DNA of 64,000 bases from Frigoribacterium sp. Leaf263. GTDB lineage: Bacteria > Actinomycetota > Actinomycetes > Actinomycetales > Microbacteriaceae. Where the stretch lies: contig NZ_LMMO01000004.1 of the NCBI RefSeq assembly GCF_001422285.1, forward strand, positions 684,983 through 748,982, given 5' to 3'. Each line of letters opens with the position of its first letter. The stretch's first letter is position 1. Position numbers and translations under genes: made by a program. Below are positions 9,725 through 18,793 of this stretch, one piece after another. The notes below the pieces were generated by a model. That model had not been told where the DNA came from and ran no database searches. It was given only the letters and a program-made list of their open reading frames with translations.

Positions 9725-12700
9725 ATGACCACCTTCGACGAGACGGCGGGGCCGTCCACCGCTGAACAGCTCCTGCCCGTCGGCATCGGCGACGACGCCG
9801 TCGCCCTCGCCCGCCGCTGGGCCCACGAGGCCTCGAGCGCCCCGAGCACCGGCTCGGCGCATCTGCTCGCCCAGGTGCTGAAAGACGAGTCGGGTCTCGC
9901 CTTCACCATCGGGTTCGTCGACCGCGTCGTCCGCCCCGAAGACCTCGGCGTCGCCGCGCGCAACCTCTCGACCCTCGCGAAGCAGGCACCGGCCTTCCTG
10001 CCGTGGCACATGCGCTCCGCGGTGCGTCTCGGCGGCGTCATGGCGCCCGTGCTGCCGGGCGTGGTCGTCCCGATCGCCCGTCGCGTCCTCCGCGGCATGG
10101 TGGGCCACCTGATCGCCGACGCCCGCCCGGCCGAGCTCGGCGCCGCGATCGCCTCGATCAGACGAGACCGGACGCGCCTGAATCTGAACCTCCTCGGCGA
10201 GGCCGTCCTCGGCGACGCCGAGGCCGAGCACCGGCTCGCCGGCACCCGGGCGCTGCTCGCCCGCGACGACGTCGACTACGTCTCCATCAAGGTCTCCTCG
10301 ATCGTCAGCCAGCTCTCGATGTGGGCCTTCGACGAGACGGTCGAGCGCGTCGTCGAGAAGCTCACCCCGCTCTACGAGCTGGCCGCCCGCTCGCCCGAGC
10401 CGAAGTTCATCAACCTCGACATGGAGGAGTACCGCGACCTCGACCTGACGATCGCGGTCTTCACGCGCCTCCTCGGTCAGCCGCAGCTGCACGGCCTCGA
10501 GGCCGGCATCGTGCTGCAGACCTACCTGCCCGACGCGCTCGGCGCCCTGCAGGGGCTCACCGACTGGGCGACGGCCCGGGTCGACGCGGGCGGAGCCCCG
10601 ATCAAGGTGCGCGTGGTCAAGGGCGCGAACCTCGCGATGGAGACCGTCGACGCGACCGTCCACGAGTGGCCGCTCGCGACCTACGGCACGAAGCAGGACA
10701 GCGACACGAACTACAAGAGGGTCCTCACCTGGGCTCTCACCCCCGAGCGCACCCGTGCCGTGCGCATCGGCGTCGCCGGTCACAACCTCTTCGACATCGC
10801 GTTCGCCCACCTGCTGGCCGAGGCCCGCGGCGTGAGCGACCGCATCGAGTTCGAGATGCTGCTCGGCATGGCCGAGGGGCAGGCCGAGCTCGTCAAGAAC
10901 GACGTCGGGGGTCTGCTGCTCTACACGCCGGTCGTGCACCCTCGCGAGTTCGACGTCGCCATCAGCTATCTCATCCGCCGCCTCGAAGAGAACGCGTCGA
11001 GCGAGAACTTCATGTCGGCCGTCTTCGAGCTGGCCTCGAACGAGACGATGTTCGAGCGCGAGAAGGGACGGTTCCTGGCATCGCTCGCCGCGGTCGACGG
11101 CGACACCCCCGCGCCGCACCGCGTGCAGAGCCGTCTCGACCCCGCCCAGGCCCTGGCGGCGCGCGAGCCCGGCAGCGGGTTCGAGAACGAGCCCGACACC
11201 GACCCGGCGCTCGCCGCCAACCGCGCCTGGGGCCGCGACATCGCCGCCCGGTCGGCCCACTCGACGCTCGGGGTCGACCTGATCGAGTCGGCCCGCGTCA
11301 CCGACGAGGCCACCCTCGACACCCTGCTCGACCGGGCCGTCACCGCGTCCGCCGCGTGGGCGGCCCGAGGAGGCGCGGGTCGAGCGGCCGTCCTCCGCGA
11401 CGCCGCGGCGATGCTGTCGGCCCGACGCGCCGACCTGATGGAGGTCGCCGCCAGCGAGACGGGCAAGACCGTCGCCGAGGGCGACGTCGAGGTCAGCGAG
11501 GCCATCGACTTCGCCAACTGGTACGCCCACCTCGCGGAGGAGCTCGACTCCGTCGACGGCGCCCGCTTCGCGCCCGAGCGGCTGACGCTCGTCACCCCTC
11601 CCTGGAACTTCCCGATCGCGATCCCCGCGGGCTCGACCCTGGCGGCGCTCGCCGCGGGCAGCAGCGTCGTCATCAAGCCCGCCGGGCAGGCCCGCCGCTG
11701 CGGCGCGGTGATGGTGCAGGCCCTGTGGGACGCCGGTGTGCCGCGCGACGTCCTGACCCTCGTCGACGTCGACGAGGGCGACCTCGGGCGCCACCTGGTC
11801 TCGCACCCGTCGGTCGATCGGGTCGTCCTGACCGGCGCCTTCGAGACGGCTCAGCTCTTCACGAGCTGGCGTAACGACCTGCCCCTGCTCGCCGAGACCA
11901 GCGGCAAGAACTCGATCATCGTCACCCCGAGCGCCGATCTCGACCTGGCGGCCTCCGACGTGATCAAGTCGGCGTTCGGTCACGCCGGCCAGAAGTGCTC
12001 GGCGGCGAGCCTCGTGATCCTGGTCGGGTCGGTCGCGACCTCCGAGCGGTTCCGCCGCCAGCTGGTCGACGCCGCATCGACGATGCGCGTCGGCCTGCCC
12101 TCCGACCCGACGACGCAGATGGGCCCGATCGTCGAGCCCGCGCACGGCAAGCTCGAGCGGGCGCTGACGACGCTCGGGGCGGGCGAGTCGTGGCTGGTCG
12201 AGCCGAGGCGGCTCGACGAGACGGGTCGGCTCTGGTCGCCCGGCGTCCGCACCGGCGTCGCGGCCGGCAGCGAGTTCCACCTCACCGAGTACTTCGGTCC
12301 CGTGCTCGGCATCATGACCGCGGCGACGCTCGACGAGGCCATCGCGCTGCAGAACGCCACCGACTACGGGCTGACGGCCGGTCTGCACACCCTCGACCCG
12401 GCGGAGCTCTCGGTCTGGCTCGACGCCGTCGAGGCCGGCAACCTCTACGTCAACCGCGGCATCACCGGCGCGATCGTCCGCCGTCAGCCGTTCGGCGGCT
12501 GGAAGAAGTCGTCGGTCGGCGCCGGCGCCAAGGCCGGCGGGCCGAACTACCTCGTGCACCTCGGATCGTGGCAGCCCGCCGCCGTGGTCGGAACCCGGGA
12601 GGCGCGCCCCGGCTCGGCCGTCCTCGGCGCCGTCGAGGCCGCGACCCCGCTGCTCGGGGCGTCGGGGGCCACGGCCGCCGACGATCTGCGTGCCGCGGCC

Positions 12701-13225
12701 GCGACCGACGAGCACTTCTGGTCGACGGAGTTCGGCGTCGCCCGCGACGTCAGCGCCCTCGGGCTCGAGCGCGACCTGCTGCGCTACCGCCCGCTGCCCG
12801 TGACGGTGCGCATCGCCGACGGGGCCGACCCCGTCGACGCCGTCCGGGTGCTGCTCGCGGGTCTCCGGTCCGGCGCTCCGCTGACCGTGTCGACCTCGAT
12901 GGACCTGCCGTCGGCGTTCGTCGCGGCGCTGGGCCGGCCGGTGCCGGTGGTGGCGCATGAGAGCGACGAGGCGTGGCACGACCGCGTGCGCGCGGGTGGG
13001 CTGCGGACGGAGCGCGTGCGGCTGGTGACGGGCGCGGGTGACGCGGACCGCGCCTCCTCGGCTCTGTCGTCGGCGCTCGGCGGCGACCCCTCGGTGGCCG
13101 TGTTCGACTCGGCCGTGACCCCGACGGGGCGGCTCGAACTGCTGCCGTTCCTCCGCGAGCAGGCGATCGCGATCACGGCGCACCGGTTCGGCAACCCCGA
13201 CCCGTGGAGCGAGTCCGTCATCTGA
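9725..13225 (+). CDS. putA: Bifunctional proline dehydrogenase / glutamate semialdehyde dehydrogenase (PutA)
   Basis: 1166 residues. The PRODH half (about 20-490) ends with the family motif YLIRRLEEN at 415-423; the aldehyde dehydrogenase half (about 560-990) has catalytic Cys758 in AGQKCSAAS and general base Glu724 in LAETSGKN. A C-terminal tail of about 170 residues follows. It oxidises proline to pyrroline-5-carboxylate with FAD and then to glutamate with NAD+. There is no N-terminal ribbon-helix-helix, so unlike the E. coli protein it is not its own repressor. The ATG at 9725 is chosen from the promoter directly before it; upstream in-frame codons to 9548 lie beyond the promoter. Two copies of the dispersed 12-mer sit inside the gene (11365, 13050), the second in the variable C-terminal tail. 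Confidence 0.93.
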   Translation: MTTFDETAGPSTAEQLLPVGIGDDAVALARRWAHEASSAPSTGSAHLLAQVLKDESGLAFTIGFVDRVVRPEDLGVAARNLSTLAKQAPAFLPWHMRSAVRLGGVMAPVLPGVVVPIARRVLRGMVGHLIADARPAELGAAIASIRRDRTRLNLNLLGEAVLGDAEAEHRLAGTRALLARDDVDYVSIKVSSIVSQLSMWAFDETVERVVEKLTPLYELAARSPEPKFINLDMEEYRDLDLTIAVFTRLLGQPQLHGLEAGIVLQTYLPDALGALQGLTDWATARVDAGGAPIKVRVVKGANLAMETVDATVHEWPLATYGTKQDSDTNYKRVLTWALTPERTRAVRIGVAGHNLFDIAFAHLLAEARGVSDRIEFEMLLGMAEGQAELVKNDVGGLLLYTPVVHPREFDVAISYLIRRLEENASSENFMSAVFELASNETMFEREKGRFLASLAAVDGDTPAPHRVQSRLDPAQALAAREPGSGFENEPDTDPALAANRAWGRDIAARSAHSTLGVDLIESARVTDEATLDTLLDRAVTASAAWAARGGAGRAAVLRDAAAMLSARRADLMEVAASETGKTVAEGDVEVSEAIDFANWYAHLAEELDSVDGARFAPERLTLVTPPWNFPIAIPAGSTLAALAAGSSVVIKPAGQARRCGAVMVQALWDAGVPRDVLTLVDVDEGDLGRHLVSHPSVDRVVLTGAFETAQLFTSWRNDLPLLAETSGKNSIIVTPSADLDLAASDVIKSAFGHAGQKCSAASLVILVGSVATSERFRRQLVDAASTMRVGLPSDPTTQMGPIVEPAHGKLERALTTLGAGESWLVEPRRLDETGRLWSPGVRTGVAAGSEFHLTEYFGPVLGIMTAATLDEAIALQNATDYGLTAGLHTLDPAELSVWLDAVEAGNLYVNRGITGAIVRRQPFGGWKKSSVGAGAKAGGPNYLVHLGSWQPAAVVGTREARPGSAVLGAVEAATPLLGASGATAADDLRAAAATDEHFWSTEFGVARDVSALGLERDLLRYRPLPVTVRIADGADPVDAVRVLLAGLRSGAPLTVSTSMDLPSAFVAALGRPVPVVAHESDEAWHDRVRAGGLRTERVRLVTGAGDADRASSALSSALGGDPSVAVFDSAVTPTGRLELLPFLREQAIAITAHRFGNPDPWSESVI

Positions 13226-13369
13226 GCGGGGTGAGGCGGGTCGGCGTCGTCGAGGGCGGGCGGCGCTGGCCCGCCGCCGATGACGGGAACCCGCCGCACC
13301 TCCTGATGCCCGCGCGCGGGTTCACGCGTGCGAGGGCTCGGGCGGGCGAGCGCCCGGGCGAGCGGGGAT

Positions 13370-14353
13370 TCAGACCGGGGGCTGGCCGGCCGCGTACCAG
13401 GCGGCGAGTCGGCTGAGGCCCTCGTCGACGCCGACGGCCGGCGTCCACTGGAGGTCGTGCCGGGTGCGGCGCTGGTCGAACCAGTGCGCGGTCGAGAGCT
13501 GCTCGGCCAGGAACCGCGTCATGGGCGGCTCGTCGGCGCCCGGGCGCACGGCCCACAGCCTCTCGACGAGCGAGCCCGCCGCCCGGGCGACGCCGGCAGG
13601 CACCCGGAGGCGCGGTGCCGGCACCCCGGCCGCCAGACAGATCCCCGCCATGAGGTCGGCGACCGTCCGCGGCTCGCCGTTGGTCAGCACATAGGCCCGA
13701 CCGCTGACGGCGTCGACGCGTTCGAGCGCGGCCGCGATGCCGGACGCCGCGTTGTCGACGTAGGTCGAGTCGATCAGGGCCGCCCCGTGGTCGAGCAGCG
13801 GCAGGCGCCCCGAGCGGGCCCGATCGACGATGCGCGCCACGAGCTGCGTGTCGCCCGGGCCCCAGACGAGGTGCGGTCGCACGGCCACGACGCGCAGCTC
13901 GGCGTCGGCGGCTCGCAGGGCGAGGCGCTCGGCGGCGGCCTTCGTCCGGGCGTAGTGCCCCCGCGCATCGGCGGGCGAGGCCGGGTCGGCGTCGTCTCCG
14001 ACGATCGAGGAGCCCGAGTGGGCGACCGACGGCGACGAGACGAAGACCAACCGGGGGACCGAGGAGGCGCGCATCGCCTCGATCAGCGACCGCGTGCCGC
14101 CGACGTTGACGGCCTCGAAGTCGGCGGGCGCCCCGGCCAGCGAGACCTTGGCCGCGAGGTGGACGACCGCGTCGTGCCCGTCGACGGCGGCGGCGACCGC
14201 CGCGGGGTCCGTCATGGAGCCGAGGACGTCGCGCACCCCCGCGACACCGGAGGGGCGGCGCTGGAACGTCGTGACGTCGTGCCCGGCGTCGGCGATCGCC
14301 CGGGCGACGGCGCCGCCGAGCAGTCCGCTGGCCCCGGTGACCAGCACCCTCAC
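13370..14353 (-). CDS. oleD: OleD: NAD(P)H-dependent 2-alkyl-3-ketoacid reductase of olefin synthesis
   Basis: 327-residue extended short-chain dehydrogenase: nucleotide-binding TGASGLLGG at 6-14 and catalytic Tyr134/Lys138 in YARTK. Third gene of an ole operon; its ATG overlaps the oleBC stop by 4 bases. In characterised systems OleD reduces the 2-alkyl-3-ketoacid made by OleA to the 2-alkyl-3-hydroxyacid that OleC then closes to a beta-lactone. Assignment rests on the intact neighbours; alone it would only be called an NAD-dependent epimerase/3-beta-HSD family protein. A dispersed 12-mer copy at 14059-14070 encodes RASS at residues 96-99. Confidence 0.87.
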   Translation of the reverse strand: MRVLVTGASGLLGGAVARAIADAGHDVTTFQRRPSGVAGVRDVLGSMTDPAAVAAAVDGHDAVVHLAAKVSLAGAPADFEAVNVGGTRSLIEAMRASSVPRLVFVSSPSVAHSGSSIVGDDADPASPADARGHYARTKAAAERLALRAADAELRVVAVRPHLVWGPGDTQLVARIVDRARSGRLPLLDHGAALIDSTYVDNAASGIAAALERVDAVSGRAYVLTNGEPRTVADLMAGICLAAGVPAPRLRVPAGVARAAGSLVERLWAVRPGADEPPMTRFLAEQLSTAHWFDQRRTRHDLQWTPAVGVDEGLSRLAAWYAAGQPPV

Positions 14354-17253
14354 GGGCGGCGCATCCGTCCGCCCGAGAGCACGGAGGCGGCCCAGGCGGC
14401 GAGGCCCGAGCGGTCGATCTTGCTGTTGTGCCGCACGTCGGTGGGCAGGCCGGGCACGACGAGCACGGCGGCGACGGGGTGACCCGAGGCGGCCTCGACG
14501 GCCTCGCGCACGGCCGCGGCGAGCGGCGTCGGGGCGAGACCGGGTCGGCGAGCGGCCGGCGTCGTCTCGGCCACCACGACCACCTGCTGCGTGCCCGCCG
14601 GGCCGATGCCGACGACGGCGGCGCGACCGACGCCCTCGACCCGTTCGACCGCCTGCTCGGACGCGACCGGCGTCAGCACGCCCGCGGCCGTGGTGATCAC
14701 GTGGGGCAGACGCCCCTCGACCCAGAGCCGACCCTGCTCGTCGAGGTGCCCGACGTCGCCGGTGCGGTGCCAGCGGGTGTCGGGCGTCGAGCCGAGCCGA
14801 CTGGCGCGGTGCGTCAGCCAGAGACGGTCGTAGTGGTCTTCGACGTGCGACGCCGAGACCACGATCTCGCCCGTCACGCCGGGCGCGGCGGCCGGCTCCC
14901 CGGAGGCGCGCCCCGCCTCGTCGAGGGCGGCGATCCGCACCGAGGTGGTCGCCCCGGGCAGCCCGACGCAGACTCCGCCCGCGTCGTGCGCGCCGGCGGA
15001 GAGCCGGTCGGCGCGATCGGCCGCGGCGGCGCGGACGCCCTCGAGCGTCACGTCGGTGAGCAGCAGCCCCTCGGTCATGCCGTACGGGGTGTGCGGGGTC
15101 GCGTTCGGCATCAGCCGTCCGGCCGCGGCCAGCAGCGACTCGGACACGGGCGCCCCGGCCGACAGGAAGGTCTCGACGCCCGACAGCGCCGCCCGGTCGG
15201 CGGCGTCGAGCGCACCGGAGGTGGCCACGACGTTCGTCAGAGCGGCGGGCGAGAGGAACACCACGGTCGCGTCGACCGCGGCGGTGGCCGCGGCGACGGC
15301 GCGGGCGGTGAGGGTGCGGGGCTTCGTGACGTCCATGTCGGGGGTGACGCTGGTCGCCCCGAGGGCCGGGCCGAGCAGGGCGAACGGCGCGAAACCGGCG
15401 ACGAGACCGGTGCCGGGGCCGACGCCGTACTGCGCGGCGAGGGCGTCGCGGAGGGCCGTCAGCTGGCCGTGGCGGTAGACGACGCCCTTCGCGGGGCCGG
15501 TGGACCCCGAGGTGAACAGAATCGCCGCCTCGGCGTCGCCGGCCGGCGACTCGGGCAGGTCGGCGAGTGCTTCGTGCGCCCGACGACCGAGCGCGACGAT
15601 CTCGGGGAGCGACGTCTCGACGCCGAGGGCGCGTCTCGTGACCCCCGGGAGGCGCGTGGTCGAGATGACGCGACCGGGCCAGCCGAGCGCGCGGGCCGCG
15701 GTCAGGCCCGGAAGCTGCCCGATCACGTGGTCGGGCCAGGCGCCGCGGACGGCGCGCGTCAGCCCCCGCACGCCGAGGCCGGCGTCGGCGACGACCACGA
15801 CCGCGCCGAGCCGCAGGCAGGCGTAGAGGACGGCGGTCAGGTCGGCCCCGGGCTGCACGAGCAGCGAGACCCGGTCGCCGGGGCGGACGCCGTGCTTGCG
15901 GAGACCCAGGGCGATCTCGCGGACTCGTCGAGACAGGAGGCGCCAGCTGACCGAGCGCGGGCCCTCCGAACCGCTCGGCACCATCTCGATCAGGGCGATG
16001 TCGGCGCTGTCGGACAGGGCGTCGAGGTGCGACCAGAGCGGACGGTCCTGTGATGCGGACGAGACGACCCGCGCCTCCTCCGCGAGATGCTCGGCGGAGG
16101 CGGCGGCCGCGGCGGCCGTCGCCTCGTCGGCACCGGCCTCGAGGGCCTTCTTCGCCGCGGCGGCCCCGGTCGCGCCGGCGCCGTCGAGACGCCCGGGGCC
16201 GGAGGGCGCCGCGACGGAGTCGCCGGACGGCGCCTCGCCGTCGACCACGGGCGCCTCGGGCGTCGCGCCGTCGGGCAGCCGGTCGCCCAGCCAGGTGAGG
16301 ACGGCCGACGCGTAGTCGACGTCTTCGGCCACGAGGTGGCCGGCGCCCTCGAAGCGGTGCACGTCGGCGTGCGGCAGGCGGTCGACGAGGTCGTCGAGGT
16401 ACCGGTCGCCGAAGATCGGATCGCGGGGGCCCCAGAGCATCAGGGCGGGCACGTCGAGCTCGCGCACGGCCTCGGCGATCCGGTCGAGCTCGGGTGCGCT
16501 CTCGTGATCGTCGTCGACGGGGATGTCGGCGACGAAGCCGCCGATCCCGCCCCGTCGCGCCGCCGTGCGGTAGGGGGCGCGGTAGGCCGCGCGCACGTCG
16601 GCGGGCAGCGCGGGGTGCCCGAGCGCGAGGGTGACGTCGACGAACGCGGTCGTGCCGACGGTCGCGCCGCCGAGGACCCCGCGGGCCAGCGCCAGACGGA
16701 GGGGAGCGGGGATCGGCGTGCCCTCGGGCTGGTGGATCGCCGTGTTGAGCAGCATGAGGCCGGCGAGCCGCTCGGGGTGGTCGACGGCCCAGCCCATCGA
16801 GACGACGCCGCCCCAGTCGTGACCGAGGGTGACCACGGGGCCGTCGAGCTCGAGGGCGTCGGTCAGGTCGCCGAGATCGGCGACGCGGCGGGCCAGCGCG
16901 TGCGGCGACCCGGTGCGCTCGGACCAGCCCATGTCGAGCTGGTCGACGGCGACGACGCGCCAGGCGGCCCCGCCCGCGGCCGCGGAGGCGACCGTCGAGG
17001 CGACGAGCTCACGCCAGAGGTACGACCAGGTCGGGTTGCCGTGCACGCAGAGGATCGTGCCGACCGGCTCGGCCCCCAGCTCTGCGAGGGCGTCGCCGTT
17101 GTCGAGCACGTGCCAGCGTCGGGAGGCGCGGTGCGAGCCGAGCCCGTACGGCACGTCGACGAGGCGCGACCAGGCCGGGTCGAGACCGGGGAGGTCGTCG
17201 GGGGGCAGCTGGGCGGGCGCCGTCGAACGGGCGGCGCGGGGGAGGCGACTCAC
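14350..17253 (-). CDS. oleBC: OleBC fusion: beta-lactone decarboxylase plus beta-lactone synthetase
   Basis: 967 residues in two enzymes. Residues 1-325 are an alpha/beta hydrolase of the haloalkane dehalogenase type: oxyanion-hole HGNPTW at 71-76, nucleophile Asp146 in LGHDWGG, catalytic His306 in GAGHL. Residues 326-400 are an Ala/Gly/Pro-rich linker. Residues 400-967 are an AMP-forming adenylase with TSGSTGPAKG at 581-590 and WHRTGDVGHLDEQGRLWVEG (C-terminal hinge). The ligase half should convert the 2-alkyl-3-hydroxyacid to a beta-lactone, and the hydrolase half decarboxylate it to a cis-olefin. Such OleBC fusions are known from actinobacteria such as Micrococcus luteus. It overlaps oleA and oleD by 4 bases each. 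Confidence 0.92.
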   Translation of the reverse strand: MSRLPRAARSTAPAQLPPDDLPGLDPAWSRLVDVPYGLGSHRASRRWHVLDNGDALAELGAEPVGTILCVHGNPTWSYLWRELVASTVASAAAGGAAWRVVAVDQLDMGWSERTGSPHALARRVADLGDLTDALELDGPVVTLGHDWGGVVSMGWAVDHPERLAGLMLLNTAIHQPEGTPIPAPLRLALARGVLGGATVGTTAFVDVTLALGHPALPADVRAAYRAPYRTAARRGGIGGFVADIPVDDDHESAPELDRIAEAVRELDVPALMLWGPRDPIFGDRYLDDLVDRLPHADVHRFEGAGHLVAEDVDYASAVLTWLGDRLPDGATPEAPVVDGEAPSGDSVAAPSGPGRLDGAGATGAAAAKKALEAGADEATAAAAAASAEHLAEEARVVSSASQDRPLWSHLDALSDSADIALIEMVPSGSEGPRSVSWRLLSRRVREIALGLRKHGVRPGDRVSLLVQPGADLTAVLYACLRLGAVVVVADAGLGVRGLTRAVRGAWPDHVIGQLPGLTAARALGWPGRVISTTRLPGVTRRALGVETSLPEIVALGRRAHEALADLPESPAGDAEAAILFTSGSTGPAKGVVYRHGQLTALRDALAAQYGVGPGTGLVAGFAPFALLGPALGATSVTPDMDVTKPRTLTARAVAAATAAVDATVVFLSPAALTNVVATSGALDAADRAALSGVETFLSAGAPVSESLLAAAGRLMPNATPHTPYGMTEGLLLTDVTLEGVRAAAADRADRLSAGAHDAGGVCVGLPGATTSVRIAALDEAGRASGEPAAAPGVTGEIVVSASHVEDHYDRLWLTHRASRLGSTPDTRWHRTGDVGHLDEQGRLWVEGRLPHVITTAAGVLTPVASEQAVERVEGVGRAAVVGIGPAGTQQVVVVAETTPAARRPGLAPTPLAAAVREAVEAASGHPVAAVLVVPGLPTDVRHNSKIDRSGLAAWAASVLSGGRMRRP

Positions 17254-18272
17254 CAGGCGAGCTCCATCATCGCGGTGTTGATGCCCGAGCCCACTCCCAT
17301 CAGCAGGACCCGGTCGCCCCGCGAGAGGGTCTTCGACTCCTCCACCAGGGTGATGGGGATCGATGCCGGTCCGACGTTGCCGAGGGTCGGGTAGGTGAGG
17401 GGCACCCGCTTGCGGTCGATGCCGGCCGCCTTGACGAACGCGTTGGTGTGGACGTCGCTCACCTGGTGCATGACGTAGCGGTCCATGCCCTGCCAGTTCC
17501 AGTCGGGCTTGGCCTCGCGCCAGGCCGAGACGACGAGCTCCATGCCGCGTTTGAGCAGCGCCTTGGCATCGGTGAACATGCCGTCGACGCTGCCGACGCA
17601 GAGGTCGTAGTTCTCGGTCGCCGCGCGCGTGACCCCGCCGAGGATCCTGTGGCCCTCGGGGTGCAGATCGGCGCGCCCGATGACGGCGGCGGCCGCGCCC
17701 GAGCCGAGGGTGAGACTGGCGAACTCGCTCATGAAGTCGTCGCGGTCGAAGCCCTCGGTGAGCAGGCGGTCGATCGTGTTGACCTGCACGTCGTCGGCGT
17801 CCTCGCCGTCGATGATGACGGCGTAGTCGATCTGGCCGGCGTCGATCAGCTGGGCGGCGAGGGTCATGCCGTTGACGAAGCCCAGGCAGGCGTTCGCGAT
17901 GTCGAAGTTGGTCGCCGACGACGGCAGGCCGAGGCCGTGGTGCAGGCGCACGGCCACCGAGGGTTCGAGGTGGGGGCGCGTGACGGACGTGTTGATCAGC
18001 AGCCCGACCTGATCGGGGCGGACCCCGGCCTCGGCGAGGGCGCGCTTCCCGGCGTCGATGGCGGCCAGGTCGAAGCTCTGGTCGGGCCCCCAGTTGCGGC
18101 GCTCGTGGACGCCCGCCACCCTCTGCAGCAGGCCCGTGGGCATCCTCAGGCGCTTGAGCACGGGACGGAGCTTCTCGTCGATGCTCTCGGAGGTGGTGAC
18201 CCGTTCGGCCATCGTGCTGGCGACCGACAGCAACGCCGCGTTGCTGTGCCGGGTCGTGGCGTTTCCGTTCAC
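17250..18272 (-). CDS. oleA: OleA: head-to-head fatty acyl-CoA condensing thiolase
   Basis: 340 residues of the KAS III-like thiolase superfamily. Catalytic Cys129 is in NACLGFVNGM, His269 in MHQVSDVHTNAF and Asn299 in GNVGPASIPIT; Glu103 matches the second-subunit glutamate used by OleA for deprotonation. It performs non-decarboxylative Claisen condensation of two acyl-CoAs to a 2-alkyl-3-ketoacid, the first step of long-chain olefin synthesis. The GTG start has AGGGAG 6 bases upstream. It heads the oleA-oleBC-oleD operon; the next gene overlaps by 4 bases. Palindrome 18355-18369 upstream may control the unit. Confidence 0.92.
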   Translation of the reverse strand: MNGNATTRHSNAALLSVASTMAERVTTSESIDEKLRPVLKRLRMPTGLLQRVAGVHERRNWGPDQSFDLAAIDAGKRALAEAGVRPDQVGLLINTSVTRPHLEPSVAVRLHHGLGLPSSATNFDIANACLGFVNGMTLAAQLIDAGQIDYAVIIDGEDADDVQVNTIDRLLTEGFDRDDFMSEFASLTLGSGAAAAVIGRADLHPEGHRILGGVTRAATENYDLCVGSVDGMFTDAKALLKRGMELVVSAWREAKPDWNWQGMDRYVMHQVSDVHTNAFVKAAGIDRKRVPLTYPTLGNVGPASIPITLVEESKTLSRGDRVLLMGVGSGINTAMMELAW

Positions 18273-18354
18273 CGGAACTCCCTGTCGAATTGTCTGGGTG
18301 GGCTGGCGCCGGCGCGGCTGAGCGAGGGGTGCCGATCAGGGCCGGGAGATCGTG

Positions 18355-18369
18355 GCATCGAATCGATGC
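18355..18369. promoter_or_regulatory. Palindrome upstream of the ole operon
   Basis: GCATCGAATCGATGC is a perfect palindrome around a central A, about 83 bases before the oleA start. On the minus strand TAAACT lies just upstream of it (about 18377-18382), so it may cover the transcription start. Regulator unknown; operator role is inferred. Confidence 0.4.
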
Positions 18370-18426
18370 ATCCTGACGAGTTTACGGCCACCGCCTCTGA
18401 GCGGTTGCCAGGTTGCCGGGGCACAG

Positions 18427-18446
18427 ACATGCCGATCGGGGCATGT
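18427..18446. terminator. Short inverted repeat ACATGCC/GGCATGT
   Basis: Perfect 7-bp arms flank GATCGG, directly after the stop of the small membrane-protein gene at 18454 and upstream of the ole promoter region. It could be a weak terminator for that gene or a second operator for ole; no T-run follows on the minus strand. Confidence 0.35.
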
Positions 18447-18453
18447 TCGCGCC

Positions 18454-18735
18454 TCACGCGCGGGGGTCTCGAGGCAGCCGGACGACCGACCGTCGGTCGC
18501 CCCGCGTCCACCAGACGAGATCGGCCACGGCCCAGACGACCGCGCCCACCGCGGCGAGCACGACGACGACCGTCACGACGGTCACCGAGCCGCCGCCGAC
18601 GAGCAGGGCCGCGACGATGCTGGCGACGACGACCAGTGCGCAGCCGATGGTGAGCACGGGCAGCACGCGTCCGCCGCGCTTCGTCAGCAGCCAGTTCGGC
18701 ACGTCGGGGTCGACCCGGACGCTCTTCTCACGCAT
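18454..18735 (-). CDS. Small two-helix membrane protein (paralogue of 18794-19039)
   Basis: 93 residues with two hydrophobic segments (about 27-48 and 52-71) and a basic tail. It shares a pattern with the divergent neighbour: W-[LI]-LTK at the N-terminus and VADLVWW-x-R-x-DRR after the second helix, so the two look like an inverted duplication. TAGCCT ends 6 bases before the ATG with no ribosome-binding site, suggesting a leaderless message. Function unknown. Confidence 0.7.
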   Translation of the reverse strand: MREKSVRVDPDVPNWLLTKRGGRVLPVLTIGCALVVVASIVAALLVGGGSVTVVTVVVVLAAVGAVVWAVADLVWWTRGDRRSVVRLPRDPRA

Positions 18736-18793
18736 CCCGCCAGGCTATCCCGGCGAGCCCGGTCCGGCCCCGTCGCCCGGGTACGCTCGTCGC

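Noticed and set aside
9683-13183. 1166-residue antisense ORF opposite putA
   Set aside because: Its composition (Arg, Gly, His rich) is that of a shadow frame; the sense frame has all catalytic motifs.
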